This document shows positions 13,148 to 25,950 of a stretch of 64,000 nucleotides of DNA, one piece after another (position 1 is the stretch's first letter; the number at the start of each line of letters is the position of its first letter). A program made the position numbers and the translations under genes. The stretch lies in the NCBI GenBank assembly GCA_040954595.2, contig CM082593.2:4464001-4528000 (forward strand), given 5' to 3'. Source of the DNA: Balanoglossus misakiensis. Its lineage: Eukaryota; Hemichordata. The notes beneath the pieces are model-generated. The model was not told the DNA's origin and searched no databases. It was given only the letters and a program-made list of their open reading frames with translations.

Positions 13148-16100
13148 TGTGTAACAAATCTATCTAGACTATATACCACTATCCCACACAGTGTAGGAAG
13201 TCAATGGTGTATGATGAATTACTTTATGACACCTTTGTTTGACAACACATTAATTAGGCCTCCCACAGCGAGGTGTATCGCCTTGGTCACCTTAACCGTC
13301 ATATTTATACTGGTACTTAGTATAAGCTAAGTGTGTTTGAAAATAATATCTGCGTTGGAGGACTACCACAGCCTGTGTCTAAGGGCCAATTTCACGTTAT
13401 TGATATGATGACATGATGTTCAATTTTGAAAGTCAGTGTGAAAGCCACTGTGCATGGGTTGTTGATTTATGGCCAAAAATGTATTGAGTGAAAACATTCT
13501 AATCTGCTAAAGTAAAGGGCTGGGCATGCGATATCCATATTTTAATTAAAATTCATGAACGTTGAAACTCGTTCGACGCTGTTGCACTAAACCATGGCTT
13601 TTGAAACCACCATAAATCCAGTTGAAATATTTCTATTATGAAATAACGCGACCCTGAAATTTAATGAGAATGAGCTGCATAAATTGTCGGCACGATTTTC
13701 AAATCACCATATCTCCTCACAACGTACATTCTGAATACTAGTAGTTCTATAAAGAGAAAACGGGCAATCACATTAGTTTTAGCAATGTTTTGTTTCGTTT
13801 GGTTATATGTGAAGTTTCCATTGCTTTCGCCATAGTCTTGCTTTAATTGGAAGTGGTTGAAATGTTGGCTGGTTCTAGGTTGTTCATTACAGTACATTTT
13901 GGGTGGAAAACTGCCATATGATTGTCAGATTATCGAAAACTGCAAGTTTGCGGAACTTTTGGATTATCCACAACGCCACCATACTTCAACTCATGAAAAA
14001 CCAAGCGGTCAAAAGCCACTCGCGTTACCTGTTGTAACGGCTGAATGGCGGTGTTTGTCCTTGGCAGACAGGTTTTTTGAGAATCTAGGACAGTTGGTGT
14101 AAAGATTTACATCCTGTGAAATCTTTACAGATCCAGCATACGCAATGTTCACTAATTGTGATCTTTCACCACCCGAAGTTATTTGTGAAGCATGTAAGGC
14201 CGATTTTAAACTACGACAGCATCCTCGTCTGAAAATATCACCTTTCATGATTTCTCTGTCTTTGTCTTGCTGACACTTTCATTTTTTTAAAACTACAGTT
14301 CAGGTATTTGTGACTGGAGACCCCACCTTTCTCAATCTTGGTCACCCAAACCGTAAACAAGTCTTTAAAACAAAGTCCCAACCGATCTCTAAGACATTCC
14401 GCGTCTGAAGATTGTCGTGACCTAAACAAGGTATGACTTATGACACCGGGAGGACAAAAGACAACCACGATGAAAGATGGTCGACAATTGCTAATTGTCG
14501 TTGTGGGGGGAGCTGTGTTCACAGATGTTGTCACCAATTTCACGTTGGGAAACTTTTCTCTGGTTGAAATTCAAGTGTGCGGAGACCCTGGCGCGTTCGT
14601 TATACGGTGGCTTCTTTGAAAGGTTTGCCCGGTTTCTGCGGTTGTCGCCCGTTCAGATCAGACCGTCAACATTGATCATGGTTTGACTGTGGCTTGTTTA
14701 TTGCTGCCCTTAGGACCACGGGGCTATAAGGGCGGGGGAGATATGTGTTGCAAAGAAATAGGCGACGCGTGAAATATTGTCCTGTGACAGACTTCCAAAA
14801 TACCACCGTGGCAAGTAACCACGGCAACAGTGAATTGCTCGATTCGCGATTGTCACTGGCATTCCGCAAATTCTTGTTGAACGTATTTCGATACAAACAT
14901 CTTAATCAAATCGGGTGATAATTGATTAATTAATACGCTAATTATAAGTACTTCAGCTGATTTTTTTGGTTTGGTAGTTTGTGTATTTTTCGAGTGTTGG
15001 ACATCATTCTATGAACACACAGATTGATGACATGGCACACTCTTAATGGAATCAGCCCACTTTCAGTGAGCTATTACCGTCATGACTTTTGTCACTGTTA
15101 AAACTTTTGAGTGGAAAAAATGAAATTCGGAACATCCGGTTACGGAACTACTAGACTATTTAGAGAATTAGGAAGAAGGCGATAGAAAGGGGGGATTGAT
15201 TTCTGTTTTTGGACCATCGATCACTTCCGAACATCTCGGCGACTTTCAATAATTATGCACAACTTTCAGGATGACGCATGTTCTACAACTATTTGTGAAA
15301 AACCGACATGCCACATAAACATCATGATGGCGGTGGAAGTTATTGTATTGGAACTGTATCTCTATATATTATTCCCACTTTCGAGTAGACTTTGTGAAGT
15401 TTCCGCGTTCCAGAGTCACGACACATTTTTTTTTCCGGAATGTTTGGCATGAAACCACAACAATTGACATCAATGCACAGTTCTCGTATAGTCATCGGCG
15501 GAAACAACTTTGTGTCGTGAACATATATTTATTTCCCCGGAAGTCAGACTATTCTTTTCAATATCAACTCTAAATTGACCGGGATAGGAGTGACTTGACA
15601 CCTGTCGTTGTTTTAGCCGCATTCGACGGATATGCGGGCTTCGTTGCAACGGTTTTTGGTGGAAGTATCACAGCTATACGCTTAAAAAAGTACGTCATAT
15701 ACGGGTACATCTAAACAACGGCAGGTCTCACGACTTGCGCGATTTCTAATACCACAAAACTATCGACAAACATATATCTTTAGAAAAAAATAACTTATTT
15801 AAAAAAATGTTTTATATTATTGAAATTAATTTTATTAAGATTTAATACGTGTGAAATATGAAGGGGAAAAGTGAACAGGCACGAGTTGATAAAAGTGAAA
15901 GTATTGGAGTGTAAATGACATGGGACTAAACACCGTTCCATTTCATTGACTCGTCCCATGCTTTAATATGATGAAAACTATCCTAATATAAAACACGCAA
16001 TCACATGGGTCCTGTATCCCGAAGATACTTAATTCTGTTGGTATCACTCAATAACCAGACCGCCATTCCGCTTGATGAAATTGTCCACCGTCTCCCGACC

Positions 16101-16302
16101 AATAAACTCGTTTCTCTTACGTGATGTATGATTTGACGATGTGTCAGTCGTTTATCAACGTTTTCCTAGTGTCACAAATCATGCTGACAGATTTTAACCA
16201 CACTAATTTGCCGATATTGTTTTGACTTTGAATGATTGGATATTGCCGAACGCCTCCCTAGAAAACTTCAATCTAGGAAAAATCGGGTTTGTGTGTATGT
16301 GC

Positions 16303-16316
16303 GGGGGGGGGGGGGG
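16303..16316. repeat. G14 homopolymer
   Basis: Uninterrupted run of 14 G. Confidence 0.95.
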
Positions 16317-19300
16317 TACGGCATCAATTGACAAATGCCCAAGAATGTACGGGTTTGACTTTGGAAGCAATTTTACATGTATCCGCCTTGCTTCGAAACA
16401 TTACAAGCACGATAAAAACACGACCACACTGCGGGTTAATTTTCAAACAGACATAATGTGACAGAAACAACACACTCCGCCGCTAATGGCATAAACTTTG
16501 AGGTTTATCGGGACCACTATCGATGTGAACTTTGATATTTGCAGTCAATTCGCCATTTTGCTGTCAATTTTCGTGCTACTTGGAGTCAACATGTCACAAA
16601 CGAAGACGGTCTCCACTCTAAATTCTTCGCCATTTAGTCGAGAAGTCGAGATGTTGTGAACTTCGGGAGGAGACTGCAGTGGCGTCGTTCTAGACATAAG
16701 CGAACAGGCGCGGTCCCGCAGAACAGGTGCAAACAGTTCGCAGACAACGCTTTTACTCACCCAGTTAAAATATGTGAGCACGGAGACGCGGTAATCCCAG
16801 AGCTAATACCATTAGCGTTATTAAAAAGACTGCGCCACAACATTTAATAATAATAAGATTGAGGAAAATAATTTTAACACTTAGGCTAATTATCTGAGTG
16901 GGTGAAAAGACTACTATAATAGATGACACGGTGTAGAGAGAAGTGGCCGTCCCTTGGCAAACATAACGTGGAGTATTGCTATTAACCGTATCATTGTCGA
17001 TGAATTGACAACACCAGCACCAGTTATTACTGAATTGTCTGTTCGACTACCATAAAGTGAATTGAATTAACTCGCCACTGTGTTGTTCAACACACAACGA
17101 CTACCTTATTTTATTGCAATTTTCATGAGACTGCGGGACCAGTGTACGAAACTGGTGCCAACTTGCCAGTCTGTATGCAAAGTATTAATCGCCTACAGAT
17201 TGGGGCCGTGACTGCAGCGCGCCATTTTGGTGAGAACATTTGACCACGTTTTGCTCTTTCGCACCAATAATCGCGAGCTCGGTAATTTACTGATAATTTG
17301 TGATCAATTAATAAAATTAAATATTGGATCGCCAAACACGAGTCGATACTGCACGACTCACTAAAATAAACACACTTCATTTGTTCGATATTTGTAATTC
17401 AGAAGAAATTCTAATTAATTGATTAGCTGTTTTCCACAAAGTCGACCTCATTAAACTGAAAACATAAGGTGTCGGGGTGGTGTCTTCACCTACAAAACAT
17501 ATTATTTAGTAATATAAATTGAAGACTTTTTCCGTGTGAAAGCATTATATCTAGCGTATGGTAAAGTCGTCTAAACTGTCCCAAAATATAGAACTGGCTG
17601 AGTTCATTCCTAAGGACCTGACAACAAATTTCAAAAGCAATCGGACAAGATTTCTGAAACCAAAAAATAACAAAAACGCAAGCTATCACATTTCTTCCCG
17701 ATTTGAATAAATCTGGCTTCGATCTCAAACAGAATTTAAGAAAATTGGGCAAGCTGACTATGAGATTTTTGAATTGTGTTTTTTTTAAATACTAAAATGA
17801 CAAGAATTGCAGATGTTTTGACAATTTGAACAAACCAGACTTGGAATACCCTTAGGGAGTCGACCGACGACGATGGACAACCAGCTTATTTGATAAGCAA
17901 TGCGTGGCTGACAGCGGAGCTTATCAAAGGTATATAACATTGATAAAGGGTGGTGTAGGGCCAACGTGCACTAAATCTTGTAATATCTGTTTTCCGTTGT
18001 TTTTCTATTATGTTTAACCGATTAAATTGATGTACATATTGTTTACTCTTCAAAACAAACAAGGGGCTGCTTAAGTCTGAGTGTTAATCCATGTCAACCT
18101 GAAAGGGTGATCGGACAGAAATTGAGGAAAACAGCAACGCAGACAAGGGAATTAATAGAAACCCAGTAATAGATCAAAGGGAATATTTTGTCAGATATCA
18201 ACGCGCGCACCAGTCAGTACAGAAGACCCGTGTTCTCGCATCGGGGAAACGTCGGTGAAATTACCAATACCTGTTCGAAGCTCGTGAAAAATAAACGATA
18301 AAAGAGATTGAGTTACAATTACATTAGAGTAGAAATCCTGCCAAAAGCGCCGACTTGAGGCAAATGGCGTGTAAGCCGAGACTTTGTTTCTTATCAAACG
18401 TGATATATGAAGAATCTGATTTGATATTCTGAAGCCACCGCCGAATACGAATCACTTTGAGGGCGCAGAAGTTAGAATTGGTTTGTGATCAACGATTAGA
18501 TGAACGTCACCTGCGTTTAATAAAATCTTTTATTTTAAGGTCGACCAAATATCAGTATCTGCATGATGACAGGGAGCACAGCTATGATTTAAATATCAAC
18601 GCACGGCTCTCAACTTGTGTATTGTTGGATCAATTAACGATCCGTAAGTATACATTTGTTTCAGTAGAAAATTTGCACGAAATGGTCCCGAAAAGATGGG
18701 CAGATTTGACTATAAAAAAAAAGTGTATCATCTTCAGTGCTGTGAATTTTTAAAGTGTATTGGATGTGGTATTACACTTGTTTCGCCTTGGGTCAACAAT
18801 ATCGGCAAGTCAGCTGTGTCACCAGACATGCCTACAGAGCATTTCTTCATCGACAATGCATTAAGTGTTGTGAAATATTTAAAAGCTGGCTTTGAATTTT
18901 TGATCGCGGCCGTTTGCTGTAATTTTAGGGAGTAATATAACATAATTGCCCGCCAGCAGAAACCTTTGTACCGAGATGCCATGAAGATATTGTTGAATCA
19001 CCGTATTCTCCTCAGTTGATCACTACTCATCAGCGACATTTTACTCTACCTTTACTAAATGGTGAACAAAGTTCGTATTTCTAATTACAATTGACAATTT
19101 TGGATTAGATTTAAATTTAAATCAAACTTTTTCATTTTGTATATGTATGCATGCATGTATGTATCTATGTATTGTATGTATGTGTTACCTGTTTATTGAT
19201 CTATCGATCTATCTTGCACATTGGCTCTGGCGATTTGCTGACGATTAAGCTTAAAGATGGAAATGGTGCCAAAGTGTCATGGATGAAGGATGTAGACAGA

Positions 19301-20490
19301 ATGGCGCAGGGAAACGCTTACACCTGCAAGCTTTCTGGCAGGTTGTCGTCGTCTTCACTCCATTGTCAATCATACAGCACAACAATCACGTCGTCAACCA
19401 TGACGACAAAAGCGAAGATTAACGAACCGACAGAGATTACCGTCCACTTTTTTGGCCGTTATCATCGAGTGTAACAGTAGAAGACAAAATCATATTACTT
19501 TCCTGTCCAATAACAAAAGAAACTTTGCAATGTCTAATTTGGAAACTCTTATCCGAGTCTTTAAGCTGGAAATGTCCCGGCGAGATAAGAGGGCCTATCA
19601 TTGTTGTATCGTTTTCCTACTGACGATTCGTCAGATCTGACATCAAATATTTACCGGTGGAACTGCCACTTCTCCTTCAAGCGGTCGCTGCTTGCATGTC
19701 ACATTTAAATAAATAATTACTCCAGATACGTGTACTGACCACCCTAAGATATGTGCTTTCCGGGTTCTAATTCCCGCGTGGGTATACGGGCGATGACTCG
19801 GAACGCCAGCGATTATCCAACTTTCAGTCGGCGGAAATTGGGGAAAAAGTTTCTTTTCGCTCAGGCCACCAAGGGTGCAACTGATTTTCTGACTGCTATA
19901 TGTATACGCGCGCTGTAATTAGTTCGTTCATGTGCAATGAAATTGTTGTTACAGCTAAACATTGGAAAATGCTCGGTCTTTATAAATACAACATGGCGTC
20001 CAGTAATTGAAAATCGAATCACTTCCTGATTAGTCCGCTTAGCGTCTACTTGAAATTGGCGCGACAGTAACGGATCAGTTGATCTTTGCATAAAGTTGGA
20101 GCGCATTTTTTCTATACCTGTGCTTACTTCCCGAGTCTAGTTTTTTTTATCAATTCGCACTTTACGACAGATGAAAAAAGTCGGATTCTCGGTTGATTAA
20201 TATGATTGGTTTATCGGTCGGTTAATATATATTCATCGATCTGACTGACTCGTTTATTCTTGTGTGTCGATCTGTGTTGCATTGCCTGCGTGTTGATTTT
20301 CAACATTTTAGTATTTTCTGGGTTATTTTTCTTCGGCCTGAATTGTTCCTGCATTTTGTGATCTCCCTCTCTGCTGTAATAAAACTTTAGAGATACACTT
20401 TATATTAAGCATGACATGACTGCTTTTGAGTTAAAACAAAGCGGAGTGTGGGGAGATCTACTCCCGGTTTTCTGTGTTTATAAGTGAGTA

Positions 20491-20530
20491 TTATTTTATT
20501 TATTTTTATTTTTTTTATTTATTCTTTAAT
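20491..20530 (-). repeat. LINE 3' A-rich tail
   Basis: In sense, AATAAAT-type units follow the 3' UTR, typical of the terminal simple repeat produced by target-primed reverse transcription. Confidence 0.8.
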
Positions 20531-20629
20531 TCAGGCCGTATGCCCATACTGTAAAAAAAAAACATACAAAACAAACCCAGAAACTACTCCATAAAAGAAA
20601 GACACAAAAGAAAAAAAAATCCCAAAAAC

Positions 20630-23383
20630 TTAATAAAGAACAACCCTGCAATGCCCCCAGAATGTAGATAAAAAGTAACAGTCAGTCTGTATACAGCTGC
20701 GGATAACCGGGTTACCGCTTTTTTGTAAGCGTTGGCAAAAGGAAAAAACCAATTTTCGATGTAGCGAGGTGAAGTTCAAAATATTCCTACTTACAAAGTT
20801 ATGACTTATGCTTACATCGCGTTTCAGATTAAAAATCAATCTTAAGGCATTGTTATACGCAACTTTTAAAGTAGACATTTGTTTGACACTGTAGTTACAC
20901 CACACGTTAAGACAATAAACACTATATAAAAAACTTTTAAAAAGAGTGCACTTCACCTTATGTGAGCAATGGCCAAAATTACGCAAAATAAAATTAGCTC
21001 TAGCATAAAAGCAACGAAGCTGCCGCTGCATATCAGCATCATCCATACCCGAAGAGGACATAATATAGCCAAGATACTTTTTTGTACATACATACTTAAG
21101 AGGTTTACCGTACAAATATACACAAGGAATTCTGTGTGCTTTCCAAGACTTTGGGAAAATTGCCATACACTCTGTCTTTGCAGTATGAAAAATAATATCA
21201 TGCTCATTTCCATAAAGTTCGCAAATGTTACTCAGTTTCTGTAATGCTTTGACCGACGGACAAATCAAGACTAAATCGTCTGCATAGAACAAATGGTTAA
21301 CAATGGTATTAGCTAGGTAACAGCCAACCCCGGCTGATTGCAGCTGACCGCTTAAATCATCTACATAAATAGCGAACAGTTTGGGTGAAAGAATACTTCC
21401 TTGCCGTACACCGTTAATAACACTGAAGGAATTAGAAATTACAGATGCCCAGCGCACAGAAAAGCATTGATTACTATACCAATATTGTAAAATACGAATA
21501 ATAAAAAGAGGTATCTTGCAGTTAATCAGTTTTCTAAACAAAGTCCAGTGGTTGACCCTATCAAAAGCTTTCGTAGCATCCATAAAACAGAGGTAAACTG
21601 GCGTATTATGCCTCTTATAAAAGTCAACAATTTCTTTGAGAACAAAGATACACATGTCGGTAGAGTGATTACTTTTAAAACCAAACTGTAAATTGCTTGT
21701 ATCTAAGAGTGAATCAATACGAGATAGAATACAAAGTTCCAGAACTTTCGAGATGGCCGTGACAATTGCAATGGGCCTATAATTATCCACAGAAGTAAGA
21801 TCTTTGGATTTATCCTTCACAATAGGACAAATAATGGCGTGCATTAAAGTCTCGGGTAAATAACCATGTGTAAAAAAACTAGTAAAACATAAACTCAACA
21901 TAACGCAAATGATTGGACTTGCATACATGAGATGTTCGGCACCAAGACCATCATAGCCCAATGCCTTTCCCTTCTCAAGCTTATCAATACACCCTTTTAG
22001 TTCCATCGCAGTAACAACCATGGCATTGTTGTGGGAACCAGTTTCATTTAACGATGACAATACAAATGCTCTATCACGACAGTTCGAAACAGAATTCAAC
22101 AAACTTTCATAATGTTGTTTCCACATATCGGCAACATTTTCATGACCGGTGCAGCCACCTACACTGGTCGGAAGCGAAGATAAACAACCACGAGTGGTAT
22201 GTACAGACTGCCAAAACTTACGTGTGCCCCCCTGCGTCAAGTTGTTGGCCAAAGCCTGGGCCCTGGCTAGGTTTTCATCTCTTCTACACGCCCGTAAAAC
22301 CGACTTAAATTTTGCACGAGTTCTGCGCATGAGATCAAAGAGCGGGCCAAACCTAGGCCTGCCATTAGCAGCCCATAATTTAAATGCATCACGAGCGGCA
22401 TTGTGAAAATCACGTACATGTTCATTCCAACCTGGAACAGTTTTAAAACCCAACCCCTCTGCCTTCGAAGCAGGAATGCAGTTCAACGCAGCTGATTTAA
22501 GAGAAGTAACAATATTCGAATACAAAGAATTTAGACTGCTAATGTGATCTATATTCTTACAGTTAGGATCTCGACATATAAGAGCAACATTTGGGATATC
22601 CAGTCTACGGAGTAAGCACTCCGTCATATGTTCATAAGCAGACAAGTTCCTGGGTGTCGCTTTACTCCAGTTAGGCTTCACATGAGCATTGGTCACATTT
22701 TGTGGAGTCGGATCTGTATGTACTAACCCAACAATATCAATATTTACAGAAAGAGGAAAATGGTCAGAGGACACATAATCATACAAAATACCAATACTAG
22801 AAATAGCATTATGTACTGCATGGGTGCTCAAAATATGGTCCAACCAACCAGTACTACCATGTGCATCACTAACGAATGTAAAATTATCATTGCATCTACC
22901 AAGCTTTTCAACATCGGAGATATACAAATTATGTTCTTTACAAAAAATATCAAGCTCCCTAGCAAATATTGTACCAAAGTTAGCGTTAAAATCGCCAAGA
23001 ATTATAACATTCGTTGTGTCAATATCATTAATAATGCAATTAATTTTTGCCAAATAATTCATATAATTGTCAAAATTTTCCCCAGAACAGGTCGGAAGGT
23101 ACGCACATAAAATAAAAAGTTTTCCAGAAGATGTAACAATATCAGCACCTAAAAGTCTTGTATCATCTAAATATTTTATTGAAAAGTTTTGTCCCAAGGA
23201 TTTACGCCACATGATTGCAACTCCACCAAATGGACGCCCGATGCGAATTCCACAGTCATCTTGAATGGCAGAAATACCGCATGCATTAAAGTCTTTGTGA
23301 ATACTCGATAGAAGAGGTAGTTCCGCTTCCGTCAGCCAGTGTTCTTGAACGAGTATAACATCATGATCGTTACAGAGAGACAT
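20630..23383 (-). CDS. LINE ORF2: AP endonuclease and reverse transcriptase, 917 residues from the first in-frame Met
   Basis: The protein nicks target DNA and reverse-transcribes the element RNA. The N-terminal endonuclease domain (about 1-215) shows QEHWL with catalytic E14, GDFNAN at 130-135 and SDH at 206-208. The reverse transcriptase (about 510-770) shows NYRPI, motif A DATKAFD at 602-608, motif B GVRQGSILSP near 658, and motif C FYADD at 699-703 with both catalytic aspartates. The last about 140 residues are Cys/His-containing, as in many LINE ORF2 C-termini. The frame is uninterrupted. The annotated Met is internal to the family N-terminus: upstream a 14-bp tandem duplication (23385-23412) shifts the frame and a stop follows. 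It is therefore an N-terminally damaged copy. It lies on the same strand as MELK, about 29 kb away, and is unrelated to it. Confidence 0.93.
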   Translation of the reverse strand: MSLCNDHDVILVQEHWLTEAELPLLSSIHKDFNACGISAIQDDCGIRIGRPFGGVAIMWRKSLGQNFSIKYLDDTRLLGADIVTSSGKLFILCAYLPTCSGENFDNYMNYLAKINCIINDIDTTNVIILGDFNANFGTIFARELDIFCKEHNLYISDVEKLGRCNDNFTFVSDAHGSTGWLDHILSTHAVHNAISSIGILYDYVSSDHFPLSVNIDIVGLVHTDPTPQNVTNAHVKPNWSKATPRNLSAYEHMTECLLRRLDIPNVALICRDPNCKNIDHISSLNSLYSNIVTSLKSAALNCIPASKAEGLGFKTVPGWNEHVRDFHNAARDAFKLWAANGRPRFGPLFDLMRRTRAKFKSVLRACRRDENLARAQALANNLTQGGTRKFWQSVHTTRGCLSSLPTSVGGCTGHENVADMWKQHYESLLNSVSNCRDRAFVLSSLNETGSHNNAMVVTAMELKGCIDKLEKGKALGYDGLGAEHLMYASPIICVMLSLCFTSFFTHGYLPETLMHAIICPIVKDKSKDLTSVDNYRPIAIVTAISKVLELCILSRIDSLLDTSNLQFGFKSNHSTDMCIFVLKEIVDFYKRHNTPVYLCFMDATKAFDRVNHWTLFRKLINCKIPLFIIRILQYWYSNQCFSVRWASVISNSFSVINGVRQGSILSPKLFAIYVDDLSGQLQSAGVGCYLANTIVNHLFYADDLVLICPSVKALQKLSNICELYGNEHDIIFHTAKTECMAIFPKSWKAHRIPCVYLYGKPLKYVCTKKYLGYIMSSSGMDDADMQRQLRCFYARANFILRNFGHCSHKVKCTLFKSFLYSVYCLNVWCNYSVKQMSTLKVAYNNALRLIFNLKRDVSISHNFVSRNILNFTSLHRKLVFSFCQRLQKSGNPVIRSCIQTDCYFLSTFWGHCRVVLY

Positions 23384-23384
23384 A

Positions 23385-23412
23385 ATAGTATTAAAAAGAC
23401 AGTATTAAAAAG
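23385..23412 (-). repeat. 14-bp tandem duplication breaking the LINE ORF2 N-terminus
   Basis: Copies 23385-23398 and 23399-23412 differ at one base. In sense the upstream codons read QCNGL, the usual start of an AP-endonuclease domain, but in a frame offset from the main ORF by the extra 14 bp. Confidence 0.85.
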
Positions 23413-23639
23413 GCCATTGCATTGAATGTGTATGGAGGAACTGTGTGGTGAATGTCCACAGTGGGATGGTTAGCAGCGGAGCGTTACAAATCTCTAGATC
23501 TTGGGCTTACTGGCTAAACATGCTCCGTTTGTTCAGAACCTGGCGCTTACTCTCTCTGTTTTTGTTTCGCATTGTGTGTCGAGTTCAGCCAAAGCCGGAC
23601 CTGCGCCAGGTAATCACAAACGCCGTCTTCCCCGGGCTG

Positions 23640-23656
23640 TGTTGATTTAATCAACA
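23640..23656. repeat. 17-bp palindrome TGTTGAT-TTA-ATCAACA
   Basis: Perfect 7-bp arms around a 3-base centre, just outside the recognisable LINE coding sequence. Confidence 0.75.
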
Positions 23657-25938
23657 GGTATTCCTCTGTGACGCTCGCCTTCTCTCGTGTGTTCTGCTAT
23701 TCCGGCAAATTTTATCCAGTGTCGCTCGACGCGGTGTCCCTATGCGCAAAACTCGCGTTGTCGATTTTTTCTTGCATTTCCCGATTCTAGCTATTTCTGT
23801 CAGCGTCGCTTGGCAGTATTAGACGGACGCCGCGCCAGAGCCAAAGTCTGCGACAACGACAACATCAGCGCCAATTTAATCCGTTGAAATAACCGCAAAC
23901 GCACCGATACTTATTTTCCTATGTTTTCCCCGCGACAACTGCGAAGTGAGACGGAAACTCTACACCGACGATTAACAGAAATATCCCTAATTTGAATGTA
24001 TATCCACTTAACTTCATCTCAGTTGTGTTGTTGTTGCCCGGTTTATGAACAAAGGTCTTATCTGTGGCTGTCGGATTCCGAAACGGTGTAATTTTCCTCC
24101 CCTCGCGTTTGTTTGATGATCGGCCGGCTAACACAACCACTTTAGTTTTCGCAGCGGCACACATAAAAGCATCTCTTGTTGCTGGTATCGAATTAATTGA
24201 TTCGTGTTAAAAATTGCCGTCAAAATAACACCAAAACGGCAATCCGACGTTTAGCATTTGTTTGTCTGCCCTGACCGAGGACAACTTACCGTGTGCGCAC
24301 AGCCATTAGGAATTGTAACGCGTTATAAATATTAATTGATGGGAATCGTGTTCCGTTCGCGGCCGTAACTAAGCGTCATCGACTTTATCTCTGATTTTTC
24401 ACATCCGTTAGTCAATGGATGACTGGCTGGCTTCTGTGTCGTGGCGTGCTTCAAACAGTCCGCTCAGTCACCAGAATTTCCCCCGATAACCGTTCCATCC
24501 CTTTTCTGTCGCTACTTTTCTACTGTTTCAAAAAACTAATTTTCCGGTTCCGATTCCGACGAAATGAAAAAGTCGTGTTTTGGCTGACGTTTGCTTAAAA
24601 CAATCCCGGCGCAACTTTTGTAGTTTCAGGCTATAAAGATAACACCGAAGGATCATTTCAGAAATTATACGGGACGGGGTAAAAAGTGACCCCTGATTAT
24701 CTTTGTGCCGATAATCACTATGGCAGTCAACACGTTTACCGCCCAAGTCTGCACTTGTGTCAACATTTCTATCAACCTATGACTTCAAATCGAAACTCGA
24801 CTGTTTTATACTTATCACGAGCGGTATTACGGGGGAAAGTCTCACATTTCGGAGGATCGCATTTAAGTATTAAAATCTTTCTACAAAAAATGGACGACGA
24901 CAACAAAGTTTAAACACACAGGATATTGTTCTTTTTCTAGGGGTTTTATGCAAGACACGTCGTGTTATTTGTGGATAGTGACTATAGGTGCATGCGGCCA
25001 CTGTCTTTCGTTCCGATTTTGTTTTGTTTTGGCTTGAGTGTGTTTTTTGAGATCGGGTGCACTGATACCTGTCTGTCGACACCCGACTACTACGAGACCT
25101 CTGCAATGACATGCAAAGCTTGACAACATGCTTGGAATGCAGGAACTATGTTGATGCATATCTGCAGTAACGCGAAGTTTCAGCAAGCACAGCGCACGAT
25201 ACTTATGTCCAGAGCAGACATCATATGTATACCTGATGAGTTGTGTGGTTGTGTATGGAGATTGTTTTCCTAAATAACTCCGCTCAAAAAACGCGAAAAC
25301 CAACAGTCCCCATGAAGTGCTAAATACATCAGTCATACACTGATTTACCAAGTGACCAGTCCTTTCATAATCTGAATATCTCACCTCATCAGGATACTAG
25401 ATCTGACGTCAGGATTATTTACACATCGTCTGTTAAGATACTAACAACGGAATATAGTTATCAACGTTTTCTCGCTACATATTAAGTAGTTCCATAACAG
25501 CTTGGTCAACGAATATAACTGTCTTAATCGTCTTGCGAGACAAACCGTAAAACAAACATTTACCAAAGGCAAATCCAGGCGACGGCTTTCACAACTTTTC
25601 GAAAGATTGTTCGCATTATGAAGAAATAAAGGAGATGTCTTTCGCCACATTATATTTTTAATTCATTAGATGAAATCAAACGTTTCACTATCTTTGGTTT
25701 ATTTTCAAACCAGGTCACTAACTTGCCGAACTTATTTTGTTGTGGTCAGTGGTGCACCACAAATTGAACACCACACATCACATCGGACGCCGATGGTCCC
25801 GCACGAGAGTTTGCACTGTCTAATCGTATCGTCAGATACTTAGCTTCAAGTCGGTGGCGTCGCTACTCAACAGAAAACGGCGATTATGTGCACGTGATCA
25901 ATCGCGGCGTTTCGCCAACATTGCAACGCAACGGCGGA

Positions 25939-25950
25939 GGGGGGGGGGGG
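25939..25950. repeat. G12 homopolymer
   Basis: Uninterrupted run of 12 G within a CpG-rich patch. Confidence 0.93.

Larger units (their letters stand above)
8861..20490. other. non-coding stretch, no gene recognised
   Basis: Largely unique-looking AT-rich DNA with simple repeats. The longest frame, 174 codons at 11282-11806 on the minus strand, has no recognisable domain and is of a length expected by chance once or so in this much sequence. Confidence 0.6.
20491..23430 (-). mobile_element. non-LTR retrotransposon (LINE), APE-type, nearly intact
   Basis: The minus-strand element has an endonuclease plus reverse transcriptase frame. A short 3' UTR (to about 20531) follows, and it ends in an A-rich tail of AATAAA-like units at 20491-20530. 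The 5' boundary is unclear. Coding similarity extends at least to about 23424 in another frame, so the copy may be 5'-truncated or its 5' UTR/ORF1 may be unrecognised. No target-site duplication was identified. The domain order and the YADD motif fit the CR1/L2/Rex1/Jockey-like group; the clade is not resolved by eye. Confidence 0.92.

Noticed and set aside
19740-19800. tRNA-like GGGTTCTAATTCC (B-box-like) sequence
   Set aside because: No A box or cloverleaf could be built around it.
23820-23887. Short peptide VCDND followed by NLIR, faintly like the end of a Pax paired domain
   Set aside because: The match covers only a few residues, the flanking residues disagree, and no other paired-domain exon was seen.
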